A stretch of 64,000 nucleotides of DNA. Origin: Corynebacterium aurimucosum ATCC 700975 (GTDB taxonomy: Bacteria > Actinomycetota > Actinomycetes > Mycobacteriales > Mycobacteriaceae). The translations under genes were made by a program, and so were the position numbers. The first letter of the stretch is position 1. Each line of letters opens with the position of its first letter. The DNA lies in NCBI RefSeq assembly GCF_000022905.1, contig NC_012590.1, positions 186,001 through 250,000 of the forward strand, read 5' to 3'. The notes below the pieces were generated by a model that did not search any database, had not been told where the DNA came from, and saw only the letters and a program-made list of their open reading frames with translations. Of the stretch, positions 29,630 through 38,977 are shown one piece after another.

Positions 29630-31132
29630 GTGACCGACTCCCGCGATATCAAACCTTTTGCTGCCAGCCGCGGCCCCAAAATAACCTCCGTTGGCGCGAT
29701 TATTGGTACGGCCCTGGTGGGCGGGTTGCTGCTTGGGGGAATCGGTGTGGGTACGAGCTTGGCGGTCTTCGATGAGCCAGAGCGCTCCGATTTTCTCATG
29801 CAGCCCGCGCAGCGTGAGGTGCAGGCCGACATCATGGACCCAGACGATATGCTTTCCCCGGAGGAAGAAGAGCGCATGCTCGGCGATGTCTCCCGGATCG
29901 CCGCCCCCGACGTGGTCCAGGGGCTGCACTACATGGTCTTTGCCAAGAACAAAGAAAACGTCAACGACTCCGTGGAGGCGTACCTGCGCGATCATCACCC
30001 GGAGCTCATTGGCAAGGACAAGTTTGCCGATGGTCAGGTCTTCGTCGGCGTAGGCCTTGACCCGCGACAGGCCTTCATCTTCGTGGGTGAGGACGTGGCC
30101 GATCGGATGAAGCTGCGCAAGGGTGACAGCCATTTGGAGCAGTCCATCGAAGCCATTAAGCCGGGCGTGCGGGATGACAACATCCCTGCTGGTCTCTTTG
30201 CGGGTGCGGCGGCAGCGATCGATGTGGACCGTGCTGCGGATACCCAGTATGAGAGCGCGAAAAATGGGCGCATTGGGGCGGCCATTGGCCTGGGGGCGGC
30301 GGGACTGAGCGTTGGTGGCGCGGGCGCGGGCATCGCCGGCGGTGCTCGTCGCAGCCGGCAGAAGAAGGCGCAGCAGGCGCGCGAGGATTGGGACTACGTG
30401 TCGCAGACCTATACCGATGTGGCGCAGCGCCTGAGGGAGATCGATATCCGGGCGCACTCGCTGCAATCGGGACTGGTGGATGAGCGTCTGCGTGAGGACT
30501 GGGAGGGCCTGCGCGATGACTTCCTGGCCATCGATGCCCAGGTGGGATCCCTTATGTCGATACCGGCTGACGCGCCGGATGACCAGTTCCGCTCGCATGC
30601 CGAACCCATCGCTCACGCGCGCGAACTGTGTGAGCGCGTGGAAACCGCCGAAGTCAACATTGAAAAGCTGCGCCGAATCGAAGACGCTGATGTTGATGCC
30701 CGCCGCTTCGAGCTTTACGAGTTGGGTAAGGACTTGGCCCAGGCGGGCTACCTGGCCGCGGATATCGACTCGTCTCTGGAGCGTCACGCCAAGGAGCTGG
30801 AAGGTGCCGCCGTTGCTTTGTCCCAGGAACCGAATCATCCGCAGTTCATGGAACGCTACTTGGAGCTCTTGGACCGCACGGCGTTGCTCTCGGAGCACCT
30901 GCAGGCGCAGCTGCAGAAGCGCAACGAGGCCGATGAGCGGCCGGAGCGCACGCGTATCTATGACTCCAATTTCTTCGCCGGTTCCGGCTACCACGGCTAC
31001 GTGCCCTTCTACGTTGTGAGCACCTGGGACAGCGATGCCACCACCGCCCGCGATAGCTCCTCCAGCAGCGGTGGCGTCAACAGCGGGTTTAGCTCGGGCT
31101 TTTCTGGTTCGGGTGGTTCTTCAAGCTTCTAG
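29630..31132 (+). CDS. DUF5129-domain membrane protein
   Basis: The product has 500 residues. A helix at about 20-46 is followed by a TPM-like domain (MLSPEEEERMLGDVSRI, ADGQVFVGVGLDPRQAFIFVG), a second glycine-rich helix near 205-228, and a long charged helical region. The tail is Ser/Gly-rich (GSGYHGYVPFYV, then SSSSSGG repeats). This arrangement is that of actinobacterial DUF5129 proteins of unknown function. GGAGG lies 6 nt before GTG 29630. It probably works in or at the membrane; the leader upstream suggests RNA-level control. Confidence 0.8.
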   Translation: MTDSRDIKPFAASRGPKITSVGAIIGTALVGGLLLGGIGVGTSLAVFDEPERSDFLMQPAQREVQADIMDPDDMLSPEEEERMLGDVSRIAAPDVVQGLHYMVFAKNKENVNDSVEAYLRDHHPELIGKDKFADGQVFVGVGLDPRQAFIFVGEDVADRMKLRKGDSHLEQSIEAIKPGVRDDNIPAGLFAGAAAAIDVDRAADTQYESAKNGRIGAAIGLGAAGLSVGGAGAGIAGGARRSRQKKAQQAREDWDYVSQTYTDVAQRLREIDIRAHSLQSGLVDERLREDWEGLRDDFLAIDAQVGSLMSIPADAPDDQFRSHAEPIAHARELCERVETAEVNIEKLRRIEDADVDARRFELYELGKDLAQAGYLAADIDSSLERHAKELEGAAVALSQEPNHPQFMERYLELLDRTALLSEHLQAQLQKRNEADERPERTRIYDSNFFAGSGYHGYVPFYVVSTWDSDATTARDSSSSSGGVNSGFSSGFSGSGGSSSF

Positions 31133-31256
31133 GGCTGGCTAAAGCCTTTAACCGTGAAACGCAAAAGAACTCGAAGTTGCCTACTGCTTGGTTCCCCTTG
31201 GTAAAATCTCTCACAGGGAATTGACTTCCTGCAGGAGATTTGTGGCAACCATGCAT

Positions 31257-32177
31257 TTACCTGAGTGTGGCTTTCCTTACCCGTTCTAGTTTTTCCCGGT
31301 TTTCCTGACTCACATTTAGGAAGTCGATAACTGGCCTCTCGGCATAGATAATCTCTGAATGGTGGAGATCTGAGATGGATCGCCCGCATAGGTGGAGTTT
31401 CGATTCATAGGTGAAAGCTCCTCGCGCAGCCGATAACTGACTCGCATTGGGGATCCATGAATAGCGAGAATCTTCTACTAGTTGATATTCGACAGCTCGT
31501 TTTACTAAGGCACATACCCAATCAGCAAATTGGATATTAGAAGAGAGTTTACTGTCAATGTGCATCGGCGGTTCAATCAATCGTCGCATTTCCTTATGCT
31601 CGGTAGCCCGCCCCAGAATATGGGCGTACATCACAGGTAAGCGCTGGATTCGGGATTTTTCATTGATTTGATCCATTAGCACGAGCATCGATTGGTCGAG
31701 CGAATGCGCATGATTTGCCAGCCTATTTAAGGTTTCCCGCATTGAGGTTTCTTCGCGCTGGTGAAATTCACTCGGACCACAGTTGGTCTCTTTGGGAGTG
31801 CCTATTGGCTTTTCTTCGGCATAGTAGAAAAGGTTTCCATCCAACTGCCTAAGTTTGGAAATCAGACTTCCAAGTAGTCTTAAATTTTGGGGACGTTCAT
31901 CGTACGCTTTGGCGAACAGTAAATCTGCGCCTTTTCTTTCCCATCGACCAGGATCAACGTCGTCTGGAATATCATTTTGGAAAAATTGTTTCTTTCGTTC
32001 CGCGAAGAAGGCACCAAATTGCCGAGCATTATCTTCGGGGATTACAAAGCCGCCATAACCAAAAGCGGGGCTGTCAGAGAACTTCTTATGTGAAGGATGG
32101 ACAAAGGCCCCAGGGGAACCAATTTCATCAAGGTATGCGAGCAGCAAGTTGAACTCCGTGACTCCGGAAAATGGCAC
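31257..32177 (-). CDS. DUF3800 protein
   Basis: The product has about 306 residues. It has the RNase H-like pattern of DUF3800: an early Asp in LLLAYLDEIGSPG, GGFVIPEDNARQF, a second acidic strand LVLMDQINEKS, and NIQFADWVCALVKRAVEY near the end. Such proteins are often carried on mobile or variable DNA; the biochemical role is unknown. The DNA is visibly more AT-rich than neighbouring genes. The GTG start touches a perfect palindrome (32178-32204), so the 5' end may have been rearranged. Another start near LLLAYLDE is possible. Confidence 0.7.
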   Translation of the reverse strand: MPFSGVTEFNLLLAYLDEIGSPGAFVHPSHKKFSDSPAFGYGGFVIPEDNARQFGAFFAERKKQFFQNDIPDDVDPGRWERKGADLLFAKAYDERPQNLRLLGSLISKLRQLDGNLFYYAEEKPIGTPKETNCGPSEFHQREETSMRETLNRLANHAHSLDQSMLVLMDQINEKSRIQRLPVMYAHILGRATEHKEMRRLIEPPMHIDSKLSSNIQFADWVCALVKRAVEYQLVEDSRYSWIPNASQLSAARGAFTYESKLHLCGRSISDLHHSEIIYAERPVIDFLNVSQENREKLERVRKATLR

Positions 32178-32204
32178 GAGAGCCGATGCTAAGCATCGGC
32201 TCTC
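32178..32204. repeat. Perfect inverted repeat at the DUF3800 5' end
   Basis: GAGAGCCGATGCT and AGCATCGGCTCTC are separated by a single A. It touches the GTG start codon of the DUF3800 gene. It could be a bidirectional terminator, an operator or an element end. Confidence 0.7.
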
Positions 32205-32690
32205 GGAGTTGTTGCCCGGGGTATTCTTGCCTCGCGGCTCAACGCCTGGCGTACTTCTGTGAGTATATATGTGTATTTACGCGTCGGCAATCGGTGGCTT
32301 TCTAATGATGCGATACCTTCAATCGCGGAAGAGGGGATGTACCCTCGGCATTAGCCCTGAGGAGGTCTAGGCTGGCCTAACTGTGACCCGGTGCTCAAAC
32401 TGCTTCACTGTTCGTCTTGGCCCTGGTGCGGTGTGTCCTCAGTTCGAAGAACAAACCTGGTCATCTTTGCAGAGCTTGCCAAACTTGCCAATCTCATTGG
32501 CTCTGGTCACGATGTCGGTCAGGGAAGAAATCCCGGACGCGGTATGTCACGGTCGATGGGGTGCAGCATGTCAGGTTGTTTACCTGCTCGATGTCGCTAA
32601 AGATAGCGGGAGTAGTTTCCTGTTGGAACTTGTGTGAGAGTTTGAGCGGTTGTAGGTGGCAGAGGAAAAGCCTGGCCCGTCAAGTTAGAT
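32205..32690. other. Stretch without a convincing gene
   Basis: Short frames occur but none has start, length and similarity. One stretch near 32457-32535 reads like a coding relic (FAELAKLANLIGSGHDVGQG). It borders an array of IS ends and is probably debris of earlier insertions. Confidence 0.4.
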
Positions 32691-32691
32691 C

Positions 32692-32731
32692 CACACGAAA
32701 TGTCCCTGGCTTAAGGGACATTTCGTGTGGA
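32692..32731. repeat. Head-to-head IS-end inverted repeats
   Basis: CCACACGAAATGTCCCT and AGGGACATTTCGTGTGG face each other with 6 nt between them. Copies of the same sequence occur at 33102-33113 (split by the IS) and at 34582-34600. They look like terminal repeats of an older IS1249-related element, one right end abutting one left end. Confidence 0.7.
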
Positions 32732-32949
32732 TAAACCGATTCGGATTCCCGGGGCAGCCTGGGATAATGCGGTGATCTTGATTTTGGATCGGTTCCAACA
32801 GCCCGATCGATGAAATCAACACTGGATAGTCCTAGGTCTGTGATAGGGGGACTGCTGCTGGTGCGGTTAGGTCAATTCCTATGGCGGCGTCCGCAGCAAA
32901 GCCCCTGTACATACACTGGAGCTAGCCAGGCATTAAGACTTCGGACGCG

Positions 32950-33099
32950 ATGGGGAAAGCGGCATACGCGGCCTGGACGAAAGAAGAGCTCACACGACGC
33001 GGCCGCCCAGACGGGCGACCTGCCACATACGACACGCACATCGACAACGAATGGAACCCCAGCTTAGGCATAAGAAAAGGCTGGGCCGGACGCTCCTAA
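32950..33099 (+). pseudogene. C-terminal remnant of an IS1249-type transposase
   Basis: The 49-codon frame ends DGRPATYDTHIDNEWNPSLG IRKGWAGRS. This parallels the end of the intact transposase downstream (DGRPATYDSAIDTAYNHSMG IRKGHIH), so it derives from a related but different element. The rest of that transposase is missing. The older element's right end follows immediately and was split by the insertion of the intact IS. Confidence 0.75.
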
Positions 33100-33113
33100 A
33101 TCCACACGAAATG

Positions 33114-34548
33114 GGCCTAAACGACAGGATGTGTTGGTGAGGTTGGGTGGTTAGCTGGTCTGGCGTGCTGGTATTAGGATGATTTCACTTATCCGGAGGG
33201 ATAACCCAGCCTCGGGCCGGAAATACCGCCGGGGAAGTGCCAGTGTGCTAGCTGCCTAGGTTCACGATGAGAGGATGAGTAAGAATCATCCTCGATGCCC
33301 TGTCTGTAGCGGGGTATGCATCAAATACGGAACGACAAATACCGGTCGCCAACGATGGCGATGCCGCACTTGCAAGGCCACTTTCACCCGCGCCAATGAC
33401 GACGCAGTTCAAGCAAAATGGTTTCGCCTTTTCATCTCTTGGCTCATGTCAGGCCACAGCCTGGCAGAGACAGCTAAGACCTGCGGAGTTTCATCACGAA
33501 CTCTGCAACGCCGGTTCAAAACGTTTTGGCTTATCCAACCTCCCCGAAGCGTTGATAAGCAGCGAATCTACGACCAAATCTTCATCGACGGCACCTACTT
33601 CAACACCAAGTGCCTTGTCGTAGCTGCTGACTCCTGCCATGTCATCAACTGGTTCTGGTGCACTAAGGAATCCTCTTGGTCTTACATGCGCCTGCTAGAC
33701 GAGATAGCCCCACCACAACTGGTGACCTGTGATGGGGATTCCGGAGGACTTAAAGCACTACGCCACTTGTGGCCTGATACTCCAGTTCAACGCTGCATTG
33801 TCCACGTCAAACGCAACATTCAACGCGCCACAGGCCTGCACCCCACCTCGCCGATGGGCAAAGCACTGCGACGGCTTTCCTTCGAACTGCTAGCCGTTGA
33901 CAACCTGGATGAAGCAGCCGAATGGACTGCCAAGCTACACCAATTCGGCACTGTATTTAGCGCCCAGCTCAAAGCCAAAACTTACGTCAAAGACGTCCCT
34001 TTCGAGCAGATTCCTAAATCCAAACGCGGCAACAAAAAATGGTGGTACACCCACGATGTTCACCGCGGAATCTACCTACAGCTGAAGAAAATGAGTCAAC
34101 ACGGACACCTCTTTGCCTACCTCACCCAAGCTAAAGAAGGCCAACGCTTAGAGCGCACAACCAACAGCCTGGAAGGCGGAGTGAACTCACAAATCAAGAA
34201 ACTGATGCACGCCCACCGAGGACTACGCGACGAGCAACAACGCATCGCCTGTGACTGGTGGCTGTACCTACACACGCAGCTGCCTGGCGACCCCGTAGAA
34301 ATCGCCAGGCAGCAAAACTGGGGCCAGGACGCACTCGCCAAAGCACAAACCCTAGCCAACCAGGAAACACAAGCCACCAGCGGCCACGAAGACGGCCGAC
34401 CAGCAACCTACGACAGCGCCATCGACACTGCCTACAACCACTCTATGGGAATACGCAAAGGTCACATACACTAAACCCCAACCCCCACCAACACAATCTG
34501 TCGTTTAACTCGACACGCCGGAAAACAACACGTTTTGTCGTTTAGGCC
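33114..34548 (+). mobile_element. Intact IS1249-type insertion sequence (IS256 family)
   Basis: The 1435-bp element begins GGCCTAAACGACAGGATGTG and ends with the inverse ACACGTTTTGTCGTTTAGGCC pattern. It is flanked by the 8-bp direct repeat ACGAAATG at 33106-33113 and 34549-34556, the target duplication expected for this family. A second, inner copy of the right repeat (CACCAACACAATCTGTCGTTTA) lies at 34487-34508. It carries one transposase gene and sits inside the terminal repeat of an older related element. Confidence 0.82.
33275..34474 (+). CDS. IS1249-family transposase
   Basis: The product has 399 residues. An N-terminal zinc finger (CPVC at 8-11 and CRTC at 30-33) is followed by a helix-turn-helix (SLAETAKTCGVSSRTLQRR). 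The DDE catalytic core has Asp105 (FIDGTYF), Asp153 (TCDGDSG) and Glu300 (RTTNSLEGGVN). The CIVHVKRN motif typical of IS256-type enzymes lies between. The frame is complete, so the element may be active. GAGAGG precedes ATG 33275. It would cut and join the element ends in the cytoplasm. Confidence 0.93.
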   Translation: MSKNHPRCPVCSGVCIKYGTTNTGRQRWRCRTCKATFTRANDDAVQAKWFRLFISWLMSGHSLAETAKTCGVSSRTLQRRFKTFWLIQPPRSVDKQRIYDQIFIDGTYFNTKCLVVAADSCHVINWFWCTKESSWSYMRLLDEIAPPQLVTCDGDSGGLKALRHLWPDTPVQRCIVHVKRNIQRATGLHPTSPMGKALRRLSFELLAVDNLDEAAEWTAKLHQFGTVFSAQLKAKTYVKDVPFEQIPKSKRGNKKWWYTHDVHRGIYLQLKKMSQHGHLFAYLTQAKEGQRLERTTNSLEGGVNSQIKKLMHAHRGLRDEQQRIACDWWLYLHTQLPGDPVEIARQQNWGQDALAKAQTLANQETQATSGHEDGRPATYDSAIDTAYNHSMGIRKGHIH

Positions 34549-34639
34549 ACGAAATGTCCCTTAGTGCGACACGCCGCAAATCCACACGAAATGTCCCTTA
34601 AGCCCCCTTAACCCTCTTTTAGAGGTGAAAACACAAAAG

Positions 34640-34661
34640 AACCCGCAGTTTCCTGCGGGTT
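34640..34661 (-). terminator. Terminator of the tRNA-Pro gene
   Basis: On the minus strand ACCCGCAG GAAA CTGCGGGT is followed by TCTTTTGTGTTTT, directly after the tRNA 3' end. Confidence 0.85.
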
Positions 34662-34663
34662 TG

Positions 34664-34740
<77 letters not shown>

Positions 34741-34821
34741 GTGTCTCGCTCTAAGCGGTACCGGATTACTGTAACGCACCCCAGTCTGAAAGGACAAAAC
34801 GGCAGCGTGGAGGGGGTATCT

Positions 34822-35727
34822 CTAGGCGTCCTTCTCGGTGATACGCAGGAGAGTGGCCGACGGGCGGCAGAACACGCGGAAGGGAACGAACTTCGAGGTG
34901 CCCAGCCCGTTGGAGACGTGCATGTACATCTCTCCGAATCGGTGGAGGCCCTCCGCGCGAACGCGGTCGATGCCGCAATTGGTCACGATGGAGCGCGAAC
35001 CCGCCACCTTGAATGGCAGGCAGAGCTGGCCGCCGTGCGTGTGCCCGGACAGGGACAGTTGGTAGCCGTCGGCGGCGAATTTCTCCAGGACGCGGGGTTC
35101 CGGGGAATGCAGTAGCGCCAAGGAGAGGTCGGCATCCTCGTTCGGAGCGCCGGCAATCTCGGAGTAGTCATCCAAGTCGTGGTGCGGGTCATCCACGCCG
35201 GCGGCAGCGAGACGGACATCGCCCACCTTGAACTCCACGCGGGCCTGGTTAGCGTCGTGCCAGCCGTGCTCGAGGAAGGCCGCGCGCATGCCCTTCCACG
35301 GCAGGTTCACGTAGGAAGGTTCGTTCTTCTTCCCAATCAGGTAGTTGAAGGGATTCGGGATGCGCGGCGCCCAGTAGTCGTTGGTACCAAAACAGAACAT
35401 GCCCGGACGGCTCAGCAACGGGCCCAGGGCGCGGAGTACCTCGGGGACGGCGCGCTCGTCGGAGAGATTGTCACCGGTGTTGATCACCAAGTGCGGGTCA
35501 AGGGCATCAAGCCCCGAGACCCACTCGATTTTGGCGCGTTGGCCCGGAATCATGTGGAGGTCGGACACGTGCAGGATACGAAACTCGGACTCCTCGCGCA
35601 GCGTACCGGGCTCCAGTAGCGGCAGGGTGTACTCCTTGAGCTCGAACTTGGTGAGCTCTGAATGCGCCCATGCGGCAGTGCCCAGACCAGCGGCGGCGAG
35701 TCCGCCAAGGACAGGGTAAATCTTCAC
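34822..35727 (-). CDS. Metallophosphoesterase, membrane-anchored
   Basis: The product has about 301 residues. One N-terminal helix (PVLGGLAAAGLGTAAWA) precedes a calcineurin-like phosphoesterase domain. Its motifs are HVSDLHM, NTGDNLSD, GTNDYWAP (where GNHD is usual), LLHSPEP and SGHTHGGQLCLP. These residues bind two metal ions. The substrate is unknown; relatives act at the membrane on nucleotides or lipids. Several GTG codons could start it (35727, 35733, 35736). I chose 35727 because a TAGTGT hexamer lies about 9 nt upstream. It is divergent from the YqeY gene with a very short gap. Confidence 0.85.
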   Translation of the reverse strand: MKIYPVLGGLAAAGLGTAAWAHSELTKFELKEYTLPLLEPGTLREESEFRILHVSDLHMIPGQRAKIEWVSGLDALDPHLVINTGDNLSDERAVPEVLRALGPLLSRPGMFCFGTNDYWAPRIPNPFNYLIGKKNEPSYVNLPWKGMRAAFLEHGWHDANQARVEFKVGDVRLAAAGVDDPHHDLDDYSEIAGAPNEDADLSLALLHSPEPRVLEKFAADGYQLSLSGHTHGGQLCLPFKVAGSRSIVTNCGIDRVRAEGLHRFGEMYMHVSNGLGTSKFVPFRVFCRPSATLLRITEKDA

Positions 35728-35769
35728 CCTCACCACACTACCTGGGCCGGCAGGCGTAGATTGAAGGGC

Positions 35770-36234
35770 ATGAGTGAGTTGAAAGAAACTATCCGTGCTG
35801 ACCTCAAGACCTCGATGAAGGCTAAGGACAAGGCCCGTACGAGCGCCATCCGTTCTCTGCTGTCTGCCATCCAGGCGGAGGAAACGACTGGTTCTCGCCA
35901 TGAGATTACCGATGAGGACATCCTCAAGGTCATCGCCCGCGAGATTAAAAAGCGCCGCGAATCCGCAGAGGTCTATGCAGAAAATGGCCGCCCGGAGCTG
36001 GCGGAGGAAGAGCTTGCTGACGTCCCCTTCTTCGAGGCTTACCAACCAGAGCAGCTTGACGACGACTCCCTGAACACCCTCGTCGCTGAATCTATCGCCG
36101 AGGTTGAGAAGGATTCCGGCGAGCCGGTGACCATCAAGCAGATGGGCAACGTCATGAAGGTGGCCACCGCTAAGGCCGCTGGCCGCGCCGACGGCAAGCG
36201 CCTGTCTACCGCAGTGAAGGCCGCCCTCAACTAA
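35770..36234 (+). CDS. GatB/YqeY-domain protein
   Basis: The product has 154 residues with the whole YqeY fold: LKETIRADLKTSMKAKDKARTSAIR, the REIKKRRESAEVYAENGRPELAEEE segment, and VTIKQMGNVMKVATAKAAGRADGK. YqeY is related to the tRNA-binding tail of the GatB amidotransferase subunit; its own role is not firmly known. GAAGGG precedes the ATG. The gene stands between a metallophosphoesterase and a PBP, as in related genomes. Confidence 0.92.
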   Translation: MSELKETIRADLKTSMKAKDKARTSAIRSLLSAIQAEETTGSRHEITDEDILKVIAREIKKRRESAEVYAENGRPELAEEELADVPFFEAYQPEQLDDDSLNTLVAESIAEVEKDSGEPVTIKQMGNVMKVATAKAAGRADGKRLSTAVKAALN

Positions 36235-36262
36235 CGTGCTAGCGCAGGAGCGCAAGCACCCT

Positions 36263-36361
36263 ACGCTTTAACTCCTCCGCACGCTCTAGTCCGTTCTACG
36301 TTTTAGCTCGATACTCACGCTTTAGCTCGATTTTCCACGCTCTAGCGCTCGGCGCTAGAGC
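36263..36361. repeat. 18-bp tandem repeats and palindrome
   Basis: Five imperfect copies of ACGCTYTAGCTCGAT start near 36263, 36280, 36298, 36316 and 36337, a period of about 18 bp. The last copy merges into the perfect palindrome GCTCTAGCGC-TCG-GCGCTAGAGC (36339-36361), which covers the stop codon of the PBP gene. The palindrome may be the terminator for both converging genes. Confidence 0.65.
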
Positions 36362-38793
36362 CCGAAGAAGCTCCGCACGTCATTCGTGAAGCGGTCGACG
36401 TCTTCTTGGCTGAATAACGGCTCAGACTGCGAGGGCTGGCCGCCACCAGTGCCGGCGCCGTCACCGCTTGGGGCAGGGGGTGCGCCGTAGGTGGAGTCCC
36501 AAGCTGCTTGGTCCGAGTTCGCGGAAGAGGAGTCGCTTGCGGAGCCGTCGGAAAGCTGGAGCGTGACCTCCGAACCCTTCTTTGCGCCGGATGCGCCGGT
36601 GATGACGCGAACCACCTTGCCGTAGCCCACACCGGGGGCGGGAACCTCGGTGGTTTTCACTACGAAGCCGGCCTTCTCCAGAGCGGACCGGGCTTGGCTT
36701 TCGGGCTTGCCCTTCAGGCCGTCGATAAGCGGCGATACCGTACCGGAGTCGTAGGCGCGGTCATAGTCCGGCACCGTGCCCTTCTGGGCCGCGGGAACGC
36801 GCGCAGCCATGGTGTAGAAGGTTGCCGCCGGCTCCTTGCCGCCGAAGAGGTTGCCACTGGCGCACTGCCGCACTGGGCCAGTGCACAGCGGGCTCGTGGT
36901 GGTCCCGTCATTGTAGATATACGGTGCGGCAGCGATGGCCGAGTTGAATCCCAAGAAAGCCGAGGACTGGTTGGACTCCGTGGTTCCGGTCTTGGCGGCG
37001 GCCTGGCCGCTGAAACCAGCAGCGCGTGCCGAGTCGGCGGCGGTGCCCTTTTCGGTATCGGCCGTCATGTTGTTTTCCAGCGCCTTGGCCACTTCCTTGC
37101 CCACTGCGCGCTCGCACGGCGTGTGCTTGAGGTAGACCTCGTTGCCGTGGGAGTCCGTGACCTCCTCGATGGGGTTCGGTTCGCACCACATGCCTTGCGA
37201 GGCCACCGTCGCGCCCACGTTGGACAGCTCCAGCGCGTTCACTGCCGTGGGGCCGAGCGTGAAGGAGCCCAGGTTGGATTCCTTGATGTGGTCGGCGATG
37301 GAAGTTTCGCCGTCGTAGCTGCCGGGTTCTTCATAAGAACGCAGCCCGAGCTTAACGGCGATGTCGACTTGACGCTCGACGCCCAGTTGCTCGGTGAGCT
37401 GGATGAAAGGGGTATTGGGGGAGTAAGCCAGCGTGTCCTGCATGGTCATCGTGGGGGCGTAGTTGCCGGAGTTTTCCACGCAGTACTTGTTGGGCGGGCA
37501 GTTAGCAGCGCCGCCGTATCCTAGCCCTTCCGCCTCGTAGCGCTTCGGCACAGCTAGCTTGTCCTTGATGCCGTAGCCTGCCTCCAAAGCCGCTGCGGCG
37601 GTAAAGAGCTTGAACACCGAACCGGCGCCGTTGCCCACCAGCGAGTTCGGCTGGGGGAGGAGGGTTTCGTTGTTATCGAGGTCGAGCCCGTAGGTGCGCG
37701 ATGAGACCATGGCCAGCACCTTGCGGGTGCTCGTGCCCGGCTGGACGACGTTCATGACCTCCGCCACGCCTTCCGCATCCGGGGCGGTATGGCTGCGCAC
37801 CGCGTTGAGCGCTTGGTCCTGGACCTCAGGGTCAAGCGTGGTCTTGACGGTCAGGCCGCCGCGTGTCAGGTGCTCGCGGTCGATGCCCTTCTCGTTGAGG
37901 TACTCCAGCACGTAGTCGCAGAAGAAACCGCGATCGCCCGCGCCGATACAGCCGTTGGCCAGTGTGGCGGGGCTATCCAAGACACCCAGGGGTTCCTGGG
38001 CGAAGGAATCGGCGTCCTCCTGGGAGAGGGAACCGGTGTCGGCCATGGCCTGGAGCACCATGTTGCGGCGTTCGATGACGCCTTCCTCGTTGGTATAAGG
38101 GTTGAGATACTCCGAGGACTGCACCATGCCGGCGAGCATCGCTGCCTGCGGCACCGTGAGGTTCTCGGCACTCGTTCCGAAGTAGGTGCGGGCCGCAGCC
38201 TCAACGCCATAGGCGTGGTTACCAAAGGGCACGAGATTGAGGTAGTTGGCCAGAATCTCATCCTTGGAGAGCTTGGCGTCGATATCCGTGGCCATGCGCA
38301 TCTCGCGCAGCTTGCGAGCCACGGACTGTTCCGTCGCGGCCTGACGTTCCTCGTCGGTCGTTGCATTGACCAAGAGGAGATAGTTCTTTACATACTGCTG
38401 GTCCAGCGTCGACGCACCCTGGGAGACACCGCCCGCGGCCAAGTTGGTCCACAAAGCGCGCAGATTGCCCTGCAGATCGACGCCCTCGTGCTCATAGAAA
38501 CGGCGGTCCTCGATGGCCACGACCGCTTGCTTCATGGCGTCCGAGATTTCATCCGGCTGCACCGGATGGCGGCGTTGCTCGTAGATATAGGCAAGGGTGT
38601 TGCCCTTGGCATCCAAGATGGTGCTCACACCAGGGGCCTCGCCGTTGGTGAGATCCTGGATGTCCGATTGCATCGTGTCGTTCGTCCTGGCCACGGCAAC
38701 GCCACTAACGCCGGCGACGGGGGCGATGGCCAGCGCGATGAGGATGCCGACCAGTGCTGTGGACAGGACGAGCTTTCCCAGGGATTTGATCAC
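36355..38793 (-). CDS. Bifunctional class A penicillin-binding protein
   Basis: The product has about 812 residues. One N-terminal membrane helix is followed by the glycosyltransferase domain: EDRRFYEHEGVD, GASTLDQQYVKN, RKLREMRMA and KDEILANYLNLVPFG. The transpeptidase has SVFK (nucleophile Ser), SGN in ENSGNYAP and KTG in AAKTGTTESN. A C-terminal PASTA domain (SQARSALEKAGFVVKTTEV to EVTLQLSDGS) and a Ser/Gly-rich tail end it. It polymerises and crosslinks peptidoglycan. I chose GTG 38793 because GGAGG lies 6 nt upstream. It lies divergent from whcA, like C. glutamicum pbp1a (cg0336). Confidence 0.95.
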   Translation of the reverse strand: MIKSLGKLVLSTALVGILIALAIAPVAGVSGVAVARTNDTMQSDIQDLTNGEAPGVSTILDAKGNTLAYIYEQRRHPVQPDEISDAMKQAVVAIEDRRFYEHEGVDLQGNLRALWTNLAAGGVSQGASTLDQQYVKNYLLLVNATTDEERQAATEQSVARKLREMRMATDIDAKLSKDEILANYLNLVPFGNHAYGVEAAARTYFGTSAENLTVPQAAMLAGMVQSSEYLNPYTNEEGVIERRNMVLQAMADTGSLSQEDADSFAQEPLGVLDSPATLANGCIGAGDRGFFCDYVLEYLNEKGIDREHLTRGGLTVKTTLDPEVQDQALNAVRSHTAPDAEGVAEVMNVVQPGTSTRKVLAMVSSRTYGLDLDNNETLLPQPNSLVGNGAGSVFKLFTAAAALEAGYGIKDKLAVPKRYEAEGLGYGGAANCPPNKYCVENSGNYAPTMTMQDTLAYSPNTPFIQLTEQLGVERQVDIAVKLGLRSYEEPGSYDGETSIADHIKESNLGSFTLGPTAVNALELSNVGATVASQGMWCEPNPIEEVTDSHGNEVYLKHTPCERAVGKEVAKALENNMTADTEKGTAADSARAAGFSGQAAAKTGTTESNQSSAFLGFNSAIAAAPYIYNDGTTTSPLCTGPVRQCASGNLFGGKEPAATFYTMAARVPAAQKGTVPDYDRAYDSGTVSPLIDGLKGKPESQARSALEKAGFVVKTTEVPAPGVGYGKVVRVITGASGAKKGSEVTLQLSDGSASDSSSANSDQAAWDSTYGAPPAPSGDGAGTGGGQPSQSEPLFSQEDVDRFTNDVRSFFGL

Positions 38794-38977
38794 AGTCACC
38801 CTCCACACACTAGTGGTTCAGGTGCAGATCCGGGAGACCCCCCTAAAGTGTGACCTGTTAGACAGGGATACCGGTCTGTGAATAGACTTACCAATGGTAC
38901 ATAATATTCCGTCGAGTAGAGGGTTATTCACGATCTTCGGCTTCGGCGGGGGTGAGCTTGGAAGGAGTTACCTAGCC

